Assembly: GCA_900550525.1 (NCBI GenBank)
Contig: URSN01000034.1
Location: forward strand, 1 to 16,793
DNA from: an uncultured Eubacteriales bacterium
GTDB lineage: Bacteria > Bacillota > Clostridia > Christensenellales > CAG-138
DNA length: 16,793 bases
Reading direction: 5' to 3'
Part shown: positions 1 to 9,303 of the stretch, in pieces
Layout: the number at the start of each line of letters is the position of its first letter
Position numbering within the stretch: position 1 is the stretch's first letter
Translations under genes and position numbers: made by a program
The notes under the pieces: model-generated
Databases searched by the model: none
What the model was told of the DNA's origin: nothing
Seen by the model: the letters and a program-made list of their open reading frames with translations, nothing else

Positions 1-436
1 CGCACTTGCCGCAGCGGCCGTCCGGATGCGTGGCCACATGGTAGGCCGCGCCGCAATCCGGGCACCTGCGCCGGCCGCTGATGCGCGCCACGCGCCGCTC
101 CTGCGGCACGTCGCTGTTCACGACCCGGTCGACGGCGCACAGCGCTGCGAGCGCGGCCGCCTGCGCCACCGTGCGGTGGAACCCGTCGAACAGGAAGCCG
201 TTTGCACTGTCCGCCTGTCCGATGCGCGACTGGACCATGCCGAGGATCACCTCGTCCGGCACGAGCTCGCCGCGGTTCATATACCCCTGCGCCTGCTGCC
301 CGAGCGGCGTGCCCGCGCGCAGCTCTGCGCGGAGCATGTCGCCGGTGCTGATGTGCGCGATGCCGTAGCGCGCGGCAAAGCGCGCCGCCTGCGTACCCTT
401 GCCCGCCCCCGGCGGGCCCAGGAAGATCAGTTTCAT
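1..436 (-). CDS. adk: Adenylate kinase, C-terminal part beyond left edge
   Basis: This is the first 145 residues of adenylate kinase, which interconverts ATP + AMP and 2 ADP in the cytosol. The P-loop GPPGAGKGT (residues 7-15) is intact, followed by the AMP-site STGDMLR (30-36) and DGF-H-RT (84-89). A zinc-type lid is visible: C125-x2-C128 and C142-x2-C145, as in many Bacillota enzymes. Residue 87 is His (CAC) where the family has Pro in FPRT; Arg88 is kept. The stretch between that motif and the VP (110-111) strand is a few residues shorter than in many homologues. The ATG at 436 follows a GGAAGGAG site at good spacing. Placement just after secY is the classical spc-operon order. The reading frame is open to the window edge, so the remaining lid and C-terminal helix are unseen. 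Confidence 0.96.
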   Translation of the reverse strand, partial: MKLIFLGPPGAGKGTQAARFAARYGIAHISTGDMLRAELRAGTPLGQQAQGYMNRGELVPDEVILGMVQSRIGQADSANGFLFDGFHRTVAQAAALAALCAVDRVVNSDVPQERRVARISGRRRCPDCGAAYHVATHPDGRCGKC

Positions 437-458
437 GCCGCTGCTCCTTCCCGTATCG

Positions 459-476
459 TCAGTTGAGGAAGCCCTA
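459..476 (-). other. In-frame amber codon followed by conserved SecY tail
   Basis: Reading on in the secY frame gives HMLMRHY, TAG (474-476), then GGC TTC CTC AAC (GFLN) and TGA (459-461). The tail matches the usual SecY ending RHY-x-GFL, with the amber codon at the variable charged or polar position. What is seen is the sequence. That it is read through, mutated or mis-sequenced is open. The adk ribosome binding site lies beyond this TGA, so an extended SecY would still be normally spaced from adk. Confidence 0.7.
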
Positions 477-1742
477 GTAATGCCGCATGAGCATATGGCT
501 TTCCAGTTGGTCGGTCGTCTCGAGCGCCACGCTGACCATGATCAGCACGCTCGTTGCGCCAAAGGTCGAGGTCTGCCCCAGCTGCGTCATGGCGATCGTC
601 GGGAAGATGGCGATGACCGCGAGGAACAGCGAGCCGAACAGCGTCAGCCTGCCGCTGATCTTGCGCAGGTAGTCGCTCGTGGGCCGGCCCGGCCGCAGGC
701 CGGGGATGAAGCCGCCGTTCTGCTGCAGGTTCTTGGACAGCTCGATCGGGTTGAACGTGATCGTGGAGTAGAAGTAGCCAAAGCCCACGATCAGCAGCGC
801 GTACACGATGAAATAGATCACCGAGTTGGCGCCCAGGTACTTGACGTAGAACTCGTAGAACCCGCCGTTTGGCCAGAACTGGGCGATCATGCCCGGGAAC
901 TGGATCAGCGTCATGGCGAAGATGAGCGGCAGCACGCCGTTGGCGTTGGCCTTGATGGGCAGATACGTGCTCTGCCCGCCGTACATCTTGCGCCCGACGA
1001 CGCGCTTGGCGTACTGCACCGGGATGCGGCGCTGCGCGTTGTCCACATACACCACCAGCGTGATCATGCCGACCACGAGCACCAGCAGCAGCAGGAACGC
1101 CCACCACGGCATGACGCCGGTGATGAGCTGCTGCACCCAGCCGATGACCGTCGAGGGCACGCGGGACACGATGGAGGCGAAGATCAGCATCGAGCTGCCG
1201 TTGCCGCTGCCGTTCACGGTGATGCGCTCGCCCAGCCACATCAGAAACGCCGTGCCCGCCGTGGAGCAGATGCCGATCACGCCGTAGTTGACCCAGATGG
1301 GCCAGTCGCTGTTGGCAAAGATCGACTGTCCGGACGCCATGCCCGCCTCAAGGCCGGCAAAGATGCCGATGGACTGCACCATCGCAAGGCCGACGCCCGT
1401 GTAGCGCGTGATGCGCTCGATCTTCTGGCGGCCGTCCTCCTCCTTGCTGATGCGCTCGAGCGCGGGGATGGCGATGGTGAGCAGCTGCAGGATGATCGAC
1501 GCCGTGATGTACGGCGAGATACCCATGGCAAACAGCGTCACCTGTGAGAACGAGCTGCCGGTGAGCAGGTCGAGAAAGCCGAGGATATCGTACTGCTGGG
1601 CCGCCTGCGCGACGAGTTCGACGTTGACGCCCGGGATCGGGATAAAGCAGCCGAGGCGGTAGATGACGATCAGAAGGAGCGTCAGCAAAATCCTCTTGCG
1701 GATATCCTTGACCTTGAATGCGTTGGAAAACGTCTTGAACAT
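474..1742 (-). CDS. secY: Preprotein translocase channel subunit SecY
   Basis: SecY forms the protein-conducting channel of the Sec translocon in the cytoplasmic membrane with SecE and SecG, and binds SecA and ribosomes from the cytosol. The 422-residue product shows the expected ten hydrophobic segments, the early IPIPGVN loop, the cytoplasmic GERITVNGSGNGSS loop, RRIPVQYAKRVVGRK, and the NGGFIPGLRPG motif. The ATG at 1742 shares one base with the rplO stop (TGATG), so the two are translationally coupled, and GAGGTG inside rplO serves as its binding site. The C-terminus is odd. Translation stops at TAG (474-476) directly after LMRHY, but the next in-frame codons spell GFLN before TGA at 459-461. 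SecY proteins of related bacteria usually end MRHY-x-GFL, so the conserved tail lies behind an amber codon. Confidence 0.97.
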   Translation of the reverse strand: MFKTFSNAFKVKDIRKRILLTLLLIVIYRLGCFIPIPGVNVELVAQAAQQYDILGFLDLLTGSSFSQVTLFAMGISPYITASIILQLLTIAIPALERISKEEDGRQKIERITRYTGVGLAMVQSIGIFAGLEAGMASGQSIFANSDWPIWVNYGVIGICSTAGTAFLMWLGERITVNGSGNGSSMLIFASIVSRVPSTVIGWVQQLITGVMPWWAFLLLLVLVVGMITLVVYVDNAQRRIPVQYAKRVVGRKMYGGQSTYLPIKANANGVLPLIFAMTLIQFPGMIAQFWPNGGFYEFYVKYLGANSVIYFIVYALLIVGFGYFYSTITFNPIELSKNLQQNGGFIPGLRPGRPTSDYLRKISGRLTLFGSLFLAVIAIFPTIAMTQLGQTSTFGATSVLIMVSVALETTDQLESHMLMRHY

Positions 1743-2185
1743 CAGCCGATCACCTCAACGCTCCCGCCCGCGGCCTTGATCGCCTCGTCCGCGGTCTTGG
1801 AGAACTTCGCGGCCTTGACGTTGAGCTTCTTGGTCAGTTCGCCCCTGCCCAGCACCTTCAGGCCGTCCTTTTCGATCTTGCTGATGATGCCCTTTTCCTT
1901 GAGCAGCTCAGCGGTCACTACGGTGTCATTCTCCAGACCGTTCAGGTCGGAAAGGTTGATGATGGTGTATTCCTTGGCCCAGATGTTGGTAAAGCCACGC
2001 TTGGGCAGACGGCGCGTCAAAGGCATCTGGCCGCCTTCAAAGCCGTTCTTCTTGCTCCCGCTCCTGGCCTTCTGGCCCTTATGACCCTTTGTGGAGGTCT
2101 TGCCCATGCCGGACCCGGTGCCGCGGCCGACGCGCTTGGGCGCCCTGACCGAACCGGGGGCGGGCTGCAGCTCATGCAATTTCAT
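1742..2185 (-). CDS. rplO: Large-subunit ribosomal protein L15
   Basis: L15 is a late-assembling 50S protein that contacts 23S rRNA through its basic N-terminal tail. The 147-residue product is the normal length. It has the typical glycine- and lysine-rich start: MKLHELQP, then [19 protein letters not shown] and [17 protein letters not shown], followed by the C-terminal globular part ending GSVEVIG. The ATG at 2185 has GGAGG nine bases upstream. The stop TGA shares its A with the secY start codon. Position between rpmD and secY is the standard spc order. Confidence 0.98.
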   Translation of the reverse strand: MKLHELQPAPGSVRAPKRVGRGTGSGMGKTSTKGHKGQKARSGSKKNGFEGGQMPLTRRLPKRGFTNIWAKEYTIINLSDLNGLENDTVVTAELLKEKGIISKIEKDGLKVLGRGELTKKLNVKAAKFSKTADEAIKAAGGSVEVIG

Positions 2186-2203
2186 GATACACGTCCTCCT
2201 CAG

Positions 2204-2383
2204 TTAGACTTCTTCCACCTTCACAAGGTGCTTCACTTTGAACAGCATGCCGCGCGTGCACGCATTGTCCGGCTTCTCCACGACGCTGTTGGTCTTGTGC
2301 AGGCCGAGCGCCTTGATCGTCGCCTTCTGGTCGGCGAGCGCGCCGATGGTGCTCTTGACGAGCGTGATCTTCAACGTTGCCAT
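2204..2383 (-). CDS. rpmD: Large-subunit ribosomal protein L30
   Basis: L30 is a small 50S protein present in most bacteria. This 59-residue reading frame begins [15 protein letters not shown], continues with the helix [19 protein letters not shown], and ends [16 protein letters not shown], a close match to the family throughout. It is short enough to be missed by a length cutoff. The ATG at 2383 is preceded by AAGGAGG, which overlaps the rpsE stop. The stop is TAA (2204-2206), and 18 bases separate it from rplO. Cys is present in the DNACTRGM turn, where other homologues differ. Context between rpsE and rplO confirms the assignment. Confidence 0.97.
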   Translation of the reverse strand: MATLKITLVKSTIGALADQKATIKALGLHKTNSVVEKPDNACTRGMLFKVKHLVKVEEV

Positions 2384-2394
2384 TGTGCGCCTCC

Positions 2395-2901
2395 TTAGCC
2401 CAGGATCTCTTCCACGGTCTTGCCGCGCAGCTTTGCGACCTGCTCGGCCGTGCGCAGCTGGGAAAGCCCGTTGAGCGTGGCCTTCACGCAGTTGCCGGGG
2501 TTGTTGGAGCCGAAGGACTTGGTGCGGATGTCGCGGATGCCGACCATCTCCAGCACCGCGCGGGCCGGGCCGCCCGCGATGACGCCGGTGCCCTCCTCGG
2601 CCGGGAGCATGCGCACATGGCCCTTGCCGAACTTGCCCTCGACCTGATGCGGGATCGTCGTGCCGACGATGGGCACCTCGATCATGTGGCGCTTGGCGTC
2701 CTCGATGCCCTTGCGGACCGCCTCGGGGATCTCCGCCGCCTTGCCCAGGCCCACGCCGACCTTGCCGTTCTCGTTGCCGACGACCATCAGCGCGGTGAAG
2801 CGGAAGTTCTTGCCGCCCTTGACGACCTTGGCGACGCGGTTGATCGCGACCAGGCGCTCCTTATATTCAGAGGGTTCCTTTTCGAATCTCCTGTTCTGCA
2901 T
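2395..2901 (-). CDS. rpsE: Small-subunit ribosomal protein S5
   Basis: S5 sits in the 30S body near the decoding region and the mRNA entry channel and contributes to accuracy. The 168-residue product has the N-terminal double-stranded RNA-binding fold, with the loop [17 protein letters not shown] and KVGVGLGKA. The C-terminal domain carries [15 protein letters not shown] and [15 protein letters not shown]. The ATG at 2901 lies behind GGAGG, which directly precedes AAACGAG. Length and start match the family. It follows rplR with a 12-base gap, and its stop codon sits inside the rpmD ribosome binding region, so expression is tightly linked. Confidence 0.98.
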   Translation of the reverse strand: MQNRRFEKEPSEYKERLVAINRVAKVVKGGKNFRFTALMVVGNENGKVGVGLGKAAEIPEAVRKGIEDAKRHMIEVPIVGTTIPHQVEGKFGKGHVRMLPAEEGTGVIAGGPARAVLEMVGIRDIRTKSFGSNNPGNCVKATLNGLSQLRTAEQVAKLRGKTVEEILG

Positions 2902-2913
2902 CTCGTTTCCTCC

Positions 2914-3282
2914 TTAGAAGTCCAGGCCCGCTTTGCGCGCGCCGTCCGCCAGGGCCGCTACGCGGCCGGTGTACAGGTAGCCGCCGCGGTCGAACACGAC
3001 CTTGGTGACGCCCTTTTCCTTTGCGCGCTTGCCGATCAGCTCGCCCACGAGCGCGGCCGCCTCGGTCTTGGTCTTCTCGGACAGCTCGCCGCGGATCTCG
3101 GCATCCAGCGTGGAAGCGGCGACCAGGGTGTTACCGGCTTCGTCATCGATGACCTGCGCGTAGATATGGTTCGTGCTGCGGTACACATTGAGCCTCGGCC
3201 GCTCGGGCGTGCCGATGATGTGACGGCGCTGGCGATAATGGCGCTTGACGCGGACTGCGTTTTTATCGATCCTTGTAACCAT
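2914..3282 (-). CDS. rplR: Large-subunit ribosomal protein L18
   Basis: L18 binds 5S rRNA and, with L5, brings it into the central protuberance of the 50S subunit. The 122-residue product is full length. It has a basic N-terminus ([19 protein letters not shown]), the core [16 protein letters not shown], and the C-terminal [26 protein letters not shown] signature. The ATG at 3282 follows an AAGGAGTG binding site. The order rplF-rplR-rpsE is the standard spc arrangement. Confidence 0.98.
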   Translation of the reverse strand: MVTRIDKNAVRVKRHYRQRRHIIGTPERPRLNVYRSTNHIYAQVIDDEAGNTLVAASTLDAEIRGELSEKTKTEAAALVGELIGKRAKEKGVTKVVFDRGGYLYTGRVAALADGARKAGLDF

Positions 3283-3303
3283 CTCTTGTCACTCCTTCCT
3301 GCC

Positions 3304-3843
3304 TTATTTGCCCGTCTTGCCTTCCTTGCGGCGAACGGTCTCGTTCTCATAGCGGATGCCCTTGCCCTTGTACGGCTCCGGCTCGCGCACCGCGCGGATG
3401 TTGGCGGCGATCTGGCCTACCTTCTGCTTGTCGATGCCCTTGACGACGATCTTCGTCGGCGCGGGCACCTCAAAGGTGATGCCCTCCGGCTGCTCGAACT
3501 CGACCGGGTGGGAATACCCGACGTTGAGCACCAGGTTCTTGCCCTGCATCTGGGCGCGGTAGCCCGTGCCGACGATCTCGAGATGCTTTTCAAAGCCCTG
3601 CGTCGTGCCGAGCACCATGTTGTTGATGAGCGTGCGGGACAGCCCGTGCAGCGCGCGGTGGCGCTTATCGTCGCTGGGACGCTTCACGCTCAGCACGCCC
3701 GCCTCCTGCTCAATGATCATATCGCTCGCGATGCGCTCGCTCAGCTGGCCCTTGGGCCCCTTGACCGTAACGACGTTCGCTTCATCGACCGTGATTGTCA
3801 CTCCGCCCGGGATATGGACCGGAAGTTTTCCGATACGAGACAT
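3304..3843 (-). CDS. rplF: Large-subunit ribosomal protein L6
   Basis: L6 lies at the base of the L7/L12 stalk beside the sarcin-ricin loop, where elongation factors bind. The 179-residue product begins [15 protein letters not shown], typical of the family. It has two related alpha/beta domains and ends in the signature [25 protein letters not shown] region, of which PYKGKGIRY and RRKEGKTGK are the key parts. The ATG at 3843 has GGAGG nine bases upstream. Another ATG within that spacer is out of frame. The stop is TAA. Confidence 0.98.
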   Translation of the reverse strand: MSRIGKLPVHIPGGVTITVDEANVVTVKGPKGQLSERIASDMIIEQEAGVLSVKRPSDDKRHRALHGLSRTLINNMVLGTTQGFEKHLEIVGTGYRAQMQGKNLVLNVGYSHPVEFEQPEGITFEVPAPTKIVVKGIDKQKVGQIAANIRAVREPEPYKGKGIRYENETVRRKEGKTGK

Positions 3844-3871
3844 TCTGTCATTCCTCCGTTAGCAGTTCTTG

Positions 3872-4264
3872 TTACCAGATGTAGGCCAGGACCTCGCCGC
3901 CCACGCCCAGCTTGCGGGCCTCGCGGTCGGTCACGACGCCGCGCGACGTGGACAGGATCGCCACGCCCAGGCCGCCGAGCACCTTGGGCACCTCGTCCTT
4001 GCGCGCATACACGCGCAGGCCGGGCCGGGAGATGCGCTTGAGCCCCACGATGACGCGCTGCTTGTTCGCGCCGTACTTGAGCTGGATGCGGATGGTCTTG
4101 CGCACGCCATCCTCCACCACGTCGAAGCTCTTGATATAGCCCTCGTCGAGCAGGATCTGCGCGATGGCCTTCTTCATCGTGGACGCGGGCACCTCCACGC
4201 TGTCATGCTTGGCGATGAGCGCGTTGCGGATTCTGGTGAGCATATCGGCAATGGTATCCGTCAT
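3872..4264 (-). CDS. rpsH: Small-subunit ribosomal protein S8
   Basis: S8 binds helix 21 of 16S rRNA early in 30S assembly; in E. coli it also represses the spc operon by binding its mRNA near L5. The 130-residue product begins [15 protein letters not shown], the usual start, and ends with [19 protein letters not shown] and VLAYIW, the rRNA-binding C-terminal signature. The ATG at 4264 has a strong AAGGAGGG site overlapping the rpsN stop. I did not identify an S8-binding RNA site in the rplX-rplE gap, so regulation of the E. coli type is not shown here. Confidence 0.98.
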   Translation of the reverse strand: MTDTIADMLTRIRNALIAKHDSVEVPASTMKKAIAQILLDEGYIKSFDVVEDGVRKTIRIQLKYGANKQRVIVGLKRISRPGLRVYARKDEVPKVLGGLGVAILSTSRGVVTDREARKLGVGGEVLAYIW

Positions 4265-4279
4265 GATGCGTTCCCTCCT

Positions 4280-4465
4280 TTACCAGCTTGCCTTGCGCAC
4301 GCCGGGGATCTCGCCCTTGTACGCCAGTTCGCGGAAGCAGATGCGGCAGATGCCGTACTTGCGCAGCACCGCGTGCGGCCGGCCGCAGATGCGGCAGCGC
4401 GTATAGGCGCGGGTGCTGTACTTGGGCGCGCGCTGCTGCTTCAGTTTCATGCTTGTCTTTGCCAT
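4280..4465 (-). CDS. rpsN: Small-subunit ribosomal protein S14, zinc-binding type
   Basis: S14 is a 30S head protein. This is the short 61-residue zinc form (also called type Z), with C24-x2-C27 and C40-x2-C43 forming the metal site inside [20 protein letters not shown]. It ends [11 protein letters not shown], the family's fixed C-terminus. The ATG at 4465 is preceded by AAGGAGG, which overlaps the end of rplE. The zinc form embedded in the spc operon between L5 and S8 is typical of Bacillota and other Gram-positive bacteria. Such organisms sometimes also carry a cysteine-free paralogue elsewhere, used under zinc limitation; none is visible here. Confidence 0.98.
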   Translation of the reverse strand: MAKTSMKLKQQRAPKYSTRAYTRCRICGRPHAVLRKYGICRICFRELAYKGEIPGVRKASW

Positions 4466-4479
4466 GATGTTCCTCCTTC

Positions 4480-5097
4480 TCAGCCCTGCACGAACGGCAT
4501 GCCGAGCAGTGCCAGCAGCGCCTTCGCTTCTTCGTCGGTCCTGGCGGTGGTCACGAACACGATGTTCATGCCGCGCACGCGGTCGACATCGTCGTAGTTG
4601 ATCTCAGGGAAGATCAGCTGCTCGCGCACGCCCATGGCGTAGTTGCCGCGGCCGTCGAACGACTTGTCGGACACGCCGCGGAAGTCGCGCACGCGCGGCA
4701 GCACGATGTTCATCAGCTTATCGGCAAAGTAGTACATCCGGTCGCCGCGCAGCGTGACCTTGGCGCCGATGTTCATGCCCTCGCGCACCTTGAAGTTCGC
4801 GACGGACTTGCGCGCCTTGGTGATGACCGCCTTCTGCCCGGCGATGAGCGTGAGCTCCTCTACGGCGGACTCGATGCCCTTGGGGTTGTCCTTCTCCGCG
4901 CCAAGACCCATGTTGATGATGATCTTGTCGAGCTTGGGCACCTGCATCACGTTCTCGTAGTGGAACTGCTCCTTGAGCGCGGGGACGGCCTGCTCGAGGT
5001 ACTTGGTCTTCAGGCGCGGGGTGCCCGTCAGGGGCTTGGCCTCCTGCTGCGCCGCCTTCTTCTTGGCGGCCGGTGCGTCGGTCTGCTTTTTTGCCAC
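4480..5097 (-). CDS. rplE: Large-subunit ribosomal protein L5, N-terminally extended
   Basis: L5 binds 5S rRNA and forms the intersubunit bridge B1b in the central protuberance. The conserved core starts near residue 28 ([18 protein letters not shown]), continues [18 protein letters not shown], and includes [16 protein letters not shown] and the C-terminal [21 protein letters not shown]. The product is 205 residues against about 180 in most bacteria. The excess is an N-terminal Ala/Lys/Gln-rich stretch beginning [19 protein letters not shown]. The start is GTG (5095-5097), not ATG. It is supported by AAGGAGG about eight bases upstream. No other good start occurs before the conserved core, so the extension looks translated. 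Confidence 0.96.
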   Translation of the reverse strand: MAKKQTDAPAAKKKAAQQEAKPLTGTPRLKTKYLEQAVPALKEQFHYENVMQVPKLDKIIINMGLGAEKDNPKGIESAVEELTLIAGQKAVITKARKSVANFKVREGMNIGAKVTLRGDRMYYFADKLMNIVLPRVRDFRGVSDKSFDGRGNYAMGVREQLIFPEINYDDVDRVRGMNIVFVTTARTDEEAKALLALLGMPFVQG

Positions 5098-5119
5098 TTG
5101 CGTTTCCTCCTTCCCGCGC

Positions 5120-5467
5120 TCAGTCGAGCTTGGCGCCGCAGCCCTTACGCTTGCAGACGCGCACGCTCTTCATCTTCTTCTTGCCGGAGATCTCAACCTC
5201 CTCGAGCACGTGCCCGACGCGCGTGGGCGCCTTGCACTTGGGGCACACGACCATGACGTTGGACACGTGGATGGTGCCCTCCTTCTCGATGCGGCCGCCC
5301 GGCTCGCCCTGCCGGCGGGGCTTGACGTGCTTGGTGATCATGGCCACCTTCTCGACCACGACGCGCTCCTTCTCCGGATAGGCCGCGAGGACCTTGCCCT
5401 GCTTGCCCTTATCCTTGCCGGCGATGACGAAAACGGTATCGCCCTTTTTGACATTCAGCTTGTTCAT
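5120..5467 (-). CDS. rplX: Large-subunit ribosomal protein L24
   Basis: L24 is an assembly initiator that binds the 5' domain of 23S rRNA near the exit tunnel. The 115-residue product starts [24 protein letters not shown], a KOW-type fold; the key parts are KKGDTV and GKDKGK. It continues [18 protein letters not shown] and ends in a cysteine-bearing tail. I chose the ATG at 5467 because GGAGGG lies seven bases upstream. A TTG at 5482 would add five residues but overlaps the binding site. The tail has C75-x2-C78 and C105-x4-C110; homologues with four cysteines usually have two x2 pairs, so the second spacing is unusual. Metal binding is possible but not shown. Confidence 0.96.
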   Translation of the reverse strand: MNKLNVKKGDTVFVIAGKDKGKQGKVLAAYPEKERVVVEKVAMITKHVKPRRQGEPGGRIEKEGTIHVSNVMVVCPKCKAPTRVGHVLEEVEISGKKKMKSVRVCKRKGCGAKLD

Positions 5468-5482
5468 ACCGTGTCCCTCCAA

Positions 5483-5851
<369 letters not shown>

Positions 5852-5869
5852 TTTCTCGTCCCTCCTGCC

Positions 5870-6127
5870 TTACTTCGCCTTTTCGACGATCTCGACCAGG
5901 CGCCACCTCTTGTCCTTGGAAAGCGGGCGGGTCTCCATGATCTTCACGGTGTCGCCGACGCCGCACTCGTTCTGCTCGTCATGCGCCTTGAACTTGCGCG
6001 TGCGGTTGACCATCTTGCCGTAGAGCGGATGGCGCACCTTCGTCTTGATGGCGACCACGATGGTCTTATCCATTTTATCGCTGACGACGACGCCGATGCG
6101 GGTCTTGCGGTATCCTCTCATTTCCAT
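5870..6127 (-). CDS. rpsQ: Small-subunit ribosomal protein S17
   Basis: S17 is a primary 16S rRNA-binding protein with an OB fold in the 30S body. The 85-residue product begins [20 protein letters not shown] and contains [18 protein letters not shown], the family signature, followed by [18 protein letters not shown]. The start at 6127 is preferred because AAGGAGG lies nine bases before it. An upstream in-frame start at 6217 lies inside rpmC and has no homology, and a second ATG at 6121 is too far from the binding site. Neighbours rpmC and rplN are in the usual order. Confidence 0.97.
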   Translation of the reverse strand: MEMRGYRKTRIGVVVSDKMDKTIVVAIKTKVRHPLYGKMVNRTRKFKAHDEQNECGVGDTVKIMETRPLSKDKRWRLVEIVEKAK

Positions 6128-6147
6128 CTTGGGTATCCTCCTTCCCC

Positions 6148-6351
6148 TCACTCGGCTGCCGCGGCCAGCTCGCGCTCGCGGATGATCGTCTTGACGCGGG
6201 CGATATCCTTCTTGCACTCGCTGATGCGCTGCGGGTTGTTGAGCTGCCCGGTCGCCGACTGGAAGCGAAGGTTGAACAGCTCGGCCTTGAGCTCCTTCTC
6301 ACGCGCCGCCAGGGCGTCGTTCGACAGTTCTCTGAACGTGTTAGCCTTCAT
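6148..6351 (-). CDS. rpmC: Large-subunit ribosomal protein L29
   Basis: L29 lies at the peptide exit tunnel and helps form the docking site for trigger factor and SRP. The 67-residue product is two helices: [20 protein letters not shown], then [20 protein letters not shown], which contains the LFNLRFQ signature, then a C-terminal basic helix. The ATG at 6351 lies inside rplP and overlaps its last 11 bases (6341-6351) in a different frame, with GGGAGG upstream within rplP. This implies translational coupling to L16. Confidence 0.97.
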   Translation of the reverse strand: MKANTFRELSNDALAAREKELKAELFNLRFQSATGQLNNPQRISECKKDIARVKTIIRERELAAAAE

Positions 6352-6778
6352 CGCTTACGCCTCCCTCTTGCGTCTCTTTCCTTGCGACCTTGCACTTGAG
6401 CGGGAGCTTGTGCATGGCCAGCCTCAGCGCCTCGCGGGCCACCGCCTCATCGACGCCGGCGATTTCAAACAGCACGCGGCCGGGCTTGACCACCGCCACC
6501 CAGTACTCGGGCGAGCCCTTGCCGCTGCCCATGCGGGTCTCGGCCGGCTTCTCGGTCACGGGCTTGTCGGGGAAGATCTTGATCCAGACCTTGCCGCCGC
6601 GCTTGATGTAACGCGTCATGGCGATACGCGCCGCCTCGATCTGGTTGCTGGTGACCCACGCGGGCTCCTGCGCAACGAGGCCGTATTCGCCATAGGTGAT
6701 GGTGTTGCCACGCAGGGCCTTGCCCTTCATGCGGCCGCGGAACACCCTGCGGCGCTTGACTCTCTTTGGCATCAACAT
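6341..6778 (-). CDS. rplP: Large-subunit ribosomal protein L16
   Basis: L16 sits near the A site and peptidyl-transferase centre and stabilises tRNA binding. The 145-residue product starts [19 protein letters not shown], as expected, and contains [39 protein letters not shown], and [19 protein letters not shown]. The ATG at 6778 is used rather than the ATG at 6772, because the ML-x-PKR start is conserved and a GGAAGGGGG site precedes it. Its last codons overlap the rpmC start. Confidence 0.98.
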   Translation of the reverse strand: MLMPKRVKRRRVFRGRMKGKALRGNTITYGEYGLVAQEPAWVTSNQIEAARIAMTRYIKRGGKVWIKIFPDKPVTEKPAETRMGSGKGSPEYWVAVVKPGRVLFEIAGVDEAVAREALRLAMHKLPLKCKVARKETQEGGVSDEG

Positions 6779-6781
6779 GGC

Positions 6782-7441
6782 TTATTTGCCCCCTTCCTCA
6801 CGGTTGCGCTTGCCAAGGACCTCGCCCTTGTAGATCCAGACCTTGCAGCCGATGCGGCCGTAGGTCGTGTGCGCCTCGGCAAAGCCGTAGTGGATATCCG
6901 CGCGCATGGTCTGCAGCGGGATGGAACCGTTGTGATAGCCCTCGGTGCGGGCGATCTCCGCGCCGCCCAGGCGGCCGGAGCACATGAGCTTGATGCCCTT
7001 GACGCCGGGCTTCTGCATGGAGCGGCCCATCGCCTGCTTCATCGCGCGGCGGAAGCTGATGCGCTTCTCAAGCTGCGCGGCGATGTTCTCGGCCACCAGC
7101 TGCGCGTCCGCATCCGCGTCGCGCACCTCCATGATGTTGACGTTGACGGGCTTGCCCACCGCCTGCGCGATGCTCGCCTTGATCTCGTCGATGCCTGCGC
7201 CGCCCTTGCCGATGAGCAGGCCCGGACGCGCGGTGTAGATGCTGACGCTGATCTTGCCGGCCGCGCGCTCGATCTCGATGCGGGAGATGCTCGCAGCGTA
7301 ATATTTCTTCTTCACGAAGGCGCGGATCTTGTTGTCCTCCACGAGGAAATCCGCAAAGTCCTTCTTGGAAGCATACCAGCGGGCATTCCAGTCCCGGATG
7401 ACGCCGACGCGGAAGCCGTTCGGATTCACTTTCTGACCCAT
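6782..7441 (-). CDS. rpsC: Small-subunit ribosomal protein S3
   Basis: S3 lines the mRNA entry channel in the 30S head and takes part in helicase activity with S4 and S5. The 219-residue product begins [19 protein letters not shown]. The KH domain with its [15 protein letters not shown] loop is in the first half, and the C-terminal domain has [30 protein letters not shown] and [15 protein letters not shown]. The ATG at 7441 follows AAGGAGG. The gap to rplP is three bases. Confidence 0.98.
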   Translation of the reverse strand: MGQKVNPNGFRVGVIRDWNARWYASKKDFADFLVEDNKIRAFVKKKYYAASISRIEIERAAGKISVSIYTARPGLLIGKGGAGIDEIKASIAQAVGKPVNVNIMEVRDADADAQLVAENIAAQLEKRISFRRAMKQAMGRSMQKPGVKGIKLMCSGRLGGAEIARTEGYHNGSIPLQTMRADIHYGFAEAHTTYGRIGCKVWIYKGEVLGKRNREEGGK

Positions 7442-7456
7442 TCTCGTCCCTCCTCC

Positions 7457-7846
7457 TTACTTTGCCTGCTGGTCCAGCACGATGGTGATGTGGCTCGTGC
7501 GCTTGCGGATGCGCGAGGCGCGGCCGCGGGCGCGGGCGCGAAAGCGCATCAGCGTCGGGCCCTGGTTGGCGTACACCTCGGCCACATACAGGTCGTCGCG
7601 GTTGAGCTCGAGGTTGTTCTCGGCGTTGGCCACGGCGCTGTTGAGGAGCTTGAGCACCGGCTCGGTCGCCGCTTTGGGCGTGTAGCGCAGGATCGCCTCC
7701 GCCTCGCGCACGGACTTGCCGCGGATGAGGTCGATCACGATGCGGACTTTGCGCGAGGAGATCCGCACGTAGCGGGCGATTGCGCGCGGCCGCTTATCTG
7801 CATTTTCACGGCGCCTGGCCGTCTTTTCTCTCGATCTGGTTGCCAT
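7457..7846 (-). CDS. rplV: Large-subunit ribosomal protein L22
   Basis: L22 contacts all six 23S rRNA domains, and its long beta-hairpin lines the peptide exit tunnel, where changes can give macrolide resistance. The 129-residue product has a basic N-terminal extension of about 20 residues, then [20 protein letters not shown], the core [11 protein letters not shown], and the hairpin region [20 protein letters not shown]. No obvious insertion or deletion appears in the hairpin. The ATG at 7846 has a near-perfect AAGGAGGT seven bases or so upstream. Confidence 0.97.
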   Translation of the reverse strand: MATRSREKTARRRENADKRPRAIARYVRISSRKVRIVIDLIRGKSVREAEAILRYTPKAATEPVLKLLNSAVANAENNLELNRDDLYVAEVYANQGPTLMRFRARARGRASRIRKRTSHITIVLDQQAK

Positions 7847-7857
7847 GCTGAACCTCC

Positions 7858-8139
<282 letters not shown>

Positions 8140-8161
8140 ATTGCGTACTCCTTCCTTCCCG

Positions 8162-8995
<834 letters not shown>

Positions 8996-9006
8996 GTGGC
9001 GCCTCC

Positions 9007-9303
9007 TTACTGCGAGATGCTGTCGAAGAATTCGATGCCCTTGGAATCCTTCTGCAGCTTCACGTATGCCTTCTTGGTGGAAGCGCGGCGGCCCATGTGC
9101 GCGCCCTGGCGCTTCATCTTGCCCAGCGAGTTGATCGTGTGCACGGACGCGACCTTGACGCCGAAAATCTCCTCGACCGCCGAGCGGATCTCGAGCTTGT
9201 TGGCGTTCTTATCGACGACGAAGGTGTAGACCTTCGACGGGAGGTGGTCGTAGCTCTTCTCCGTCAGCACCGGTTTTTTGATGATGTCGTACGGGCTCTT
9301 CAT
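9007..9303 (-). CDS. rplW: Large-subunit ribosomal protein L23
   Basis: L23 is at the tunnel exit and docks trigger factor and SRP. The 98-residue product begins [19 protein letters not shown] and continues [32 protein letters not shown] and [13 protein letters not shown]. The start codon at 9303 shares one base with the rplD stop (TAATG), and GGAGG lies ten bases upstream within rplD. The same frame is open further upstream, but that part is antisense noise inside rplD without homology, so the start at 9303 is firm. Confidence 0.97.
   Translation of the reverse strand: MKSPYDIIKKPVLTEKSYDHLPSKVYTFVVDKNANKLEIRSAVEEIFGVKVASVHTINSLGKMKRQGAHMGRRASTKKAYVKLQKDSKGIEFFDSISQ

Noticed and set aside
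5468..5482. Upstream TTG start for L24 (and similar upstream starts for L3, L4 and S17)
   Set aside because: Each upstream start overlaps the preceding gene's end or lies before or inside the Shine-Dalgarno site. The internal ATGs are correctly spaced and match the family N-termini.
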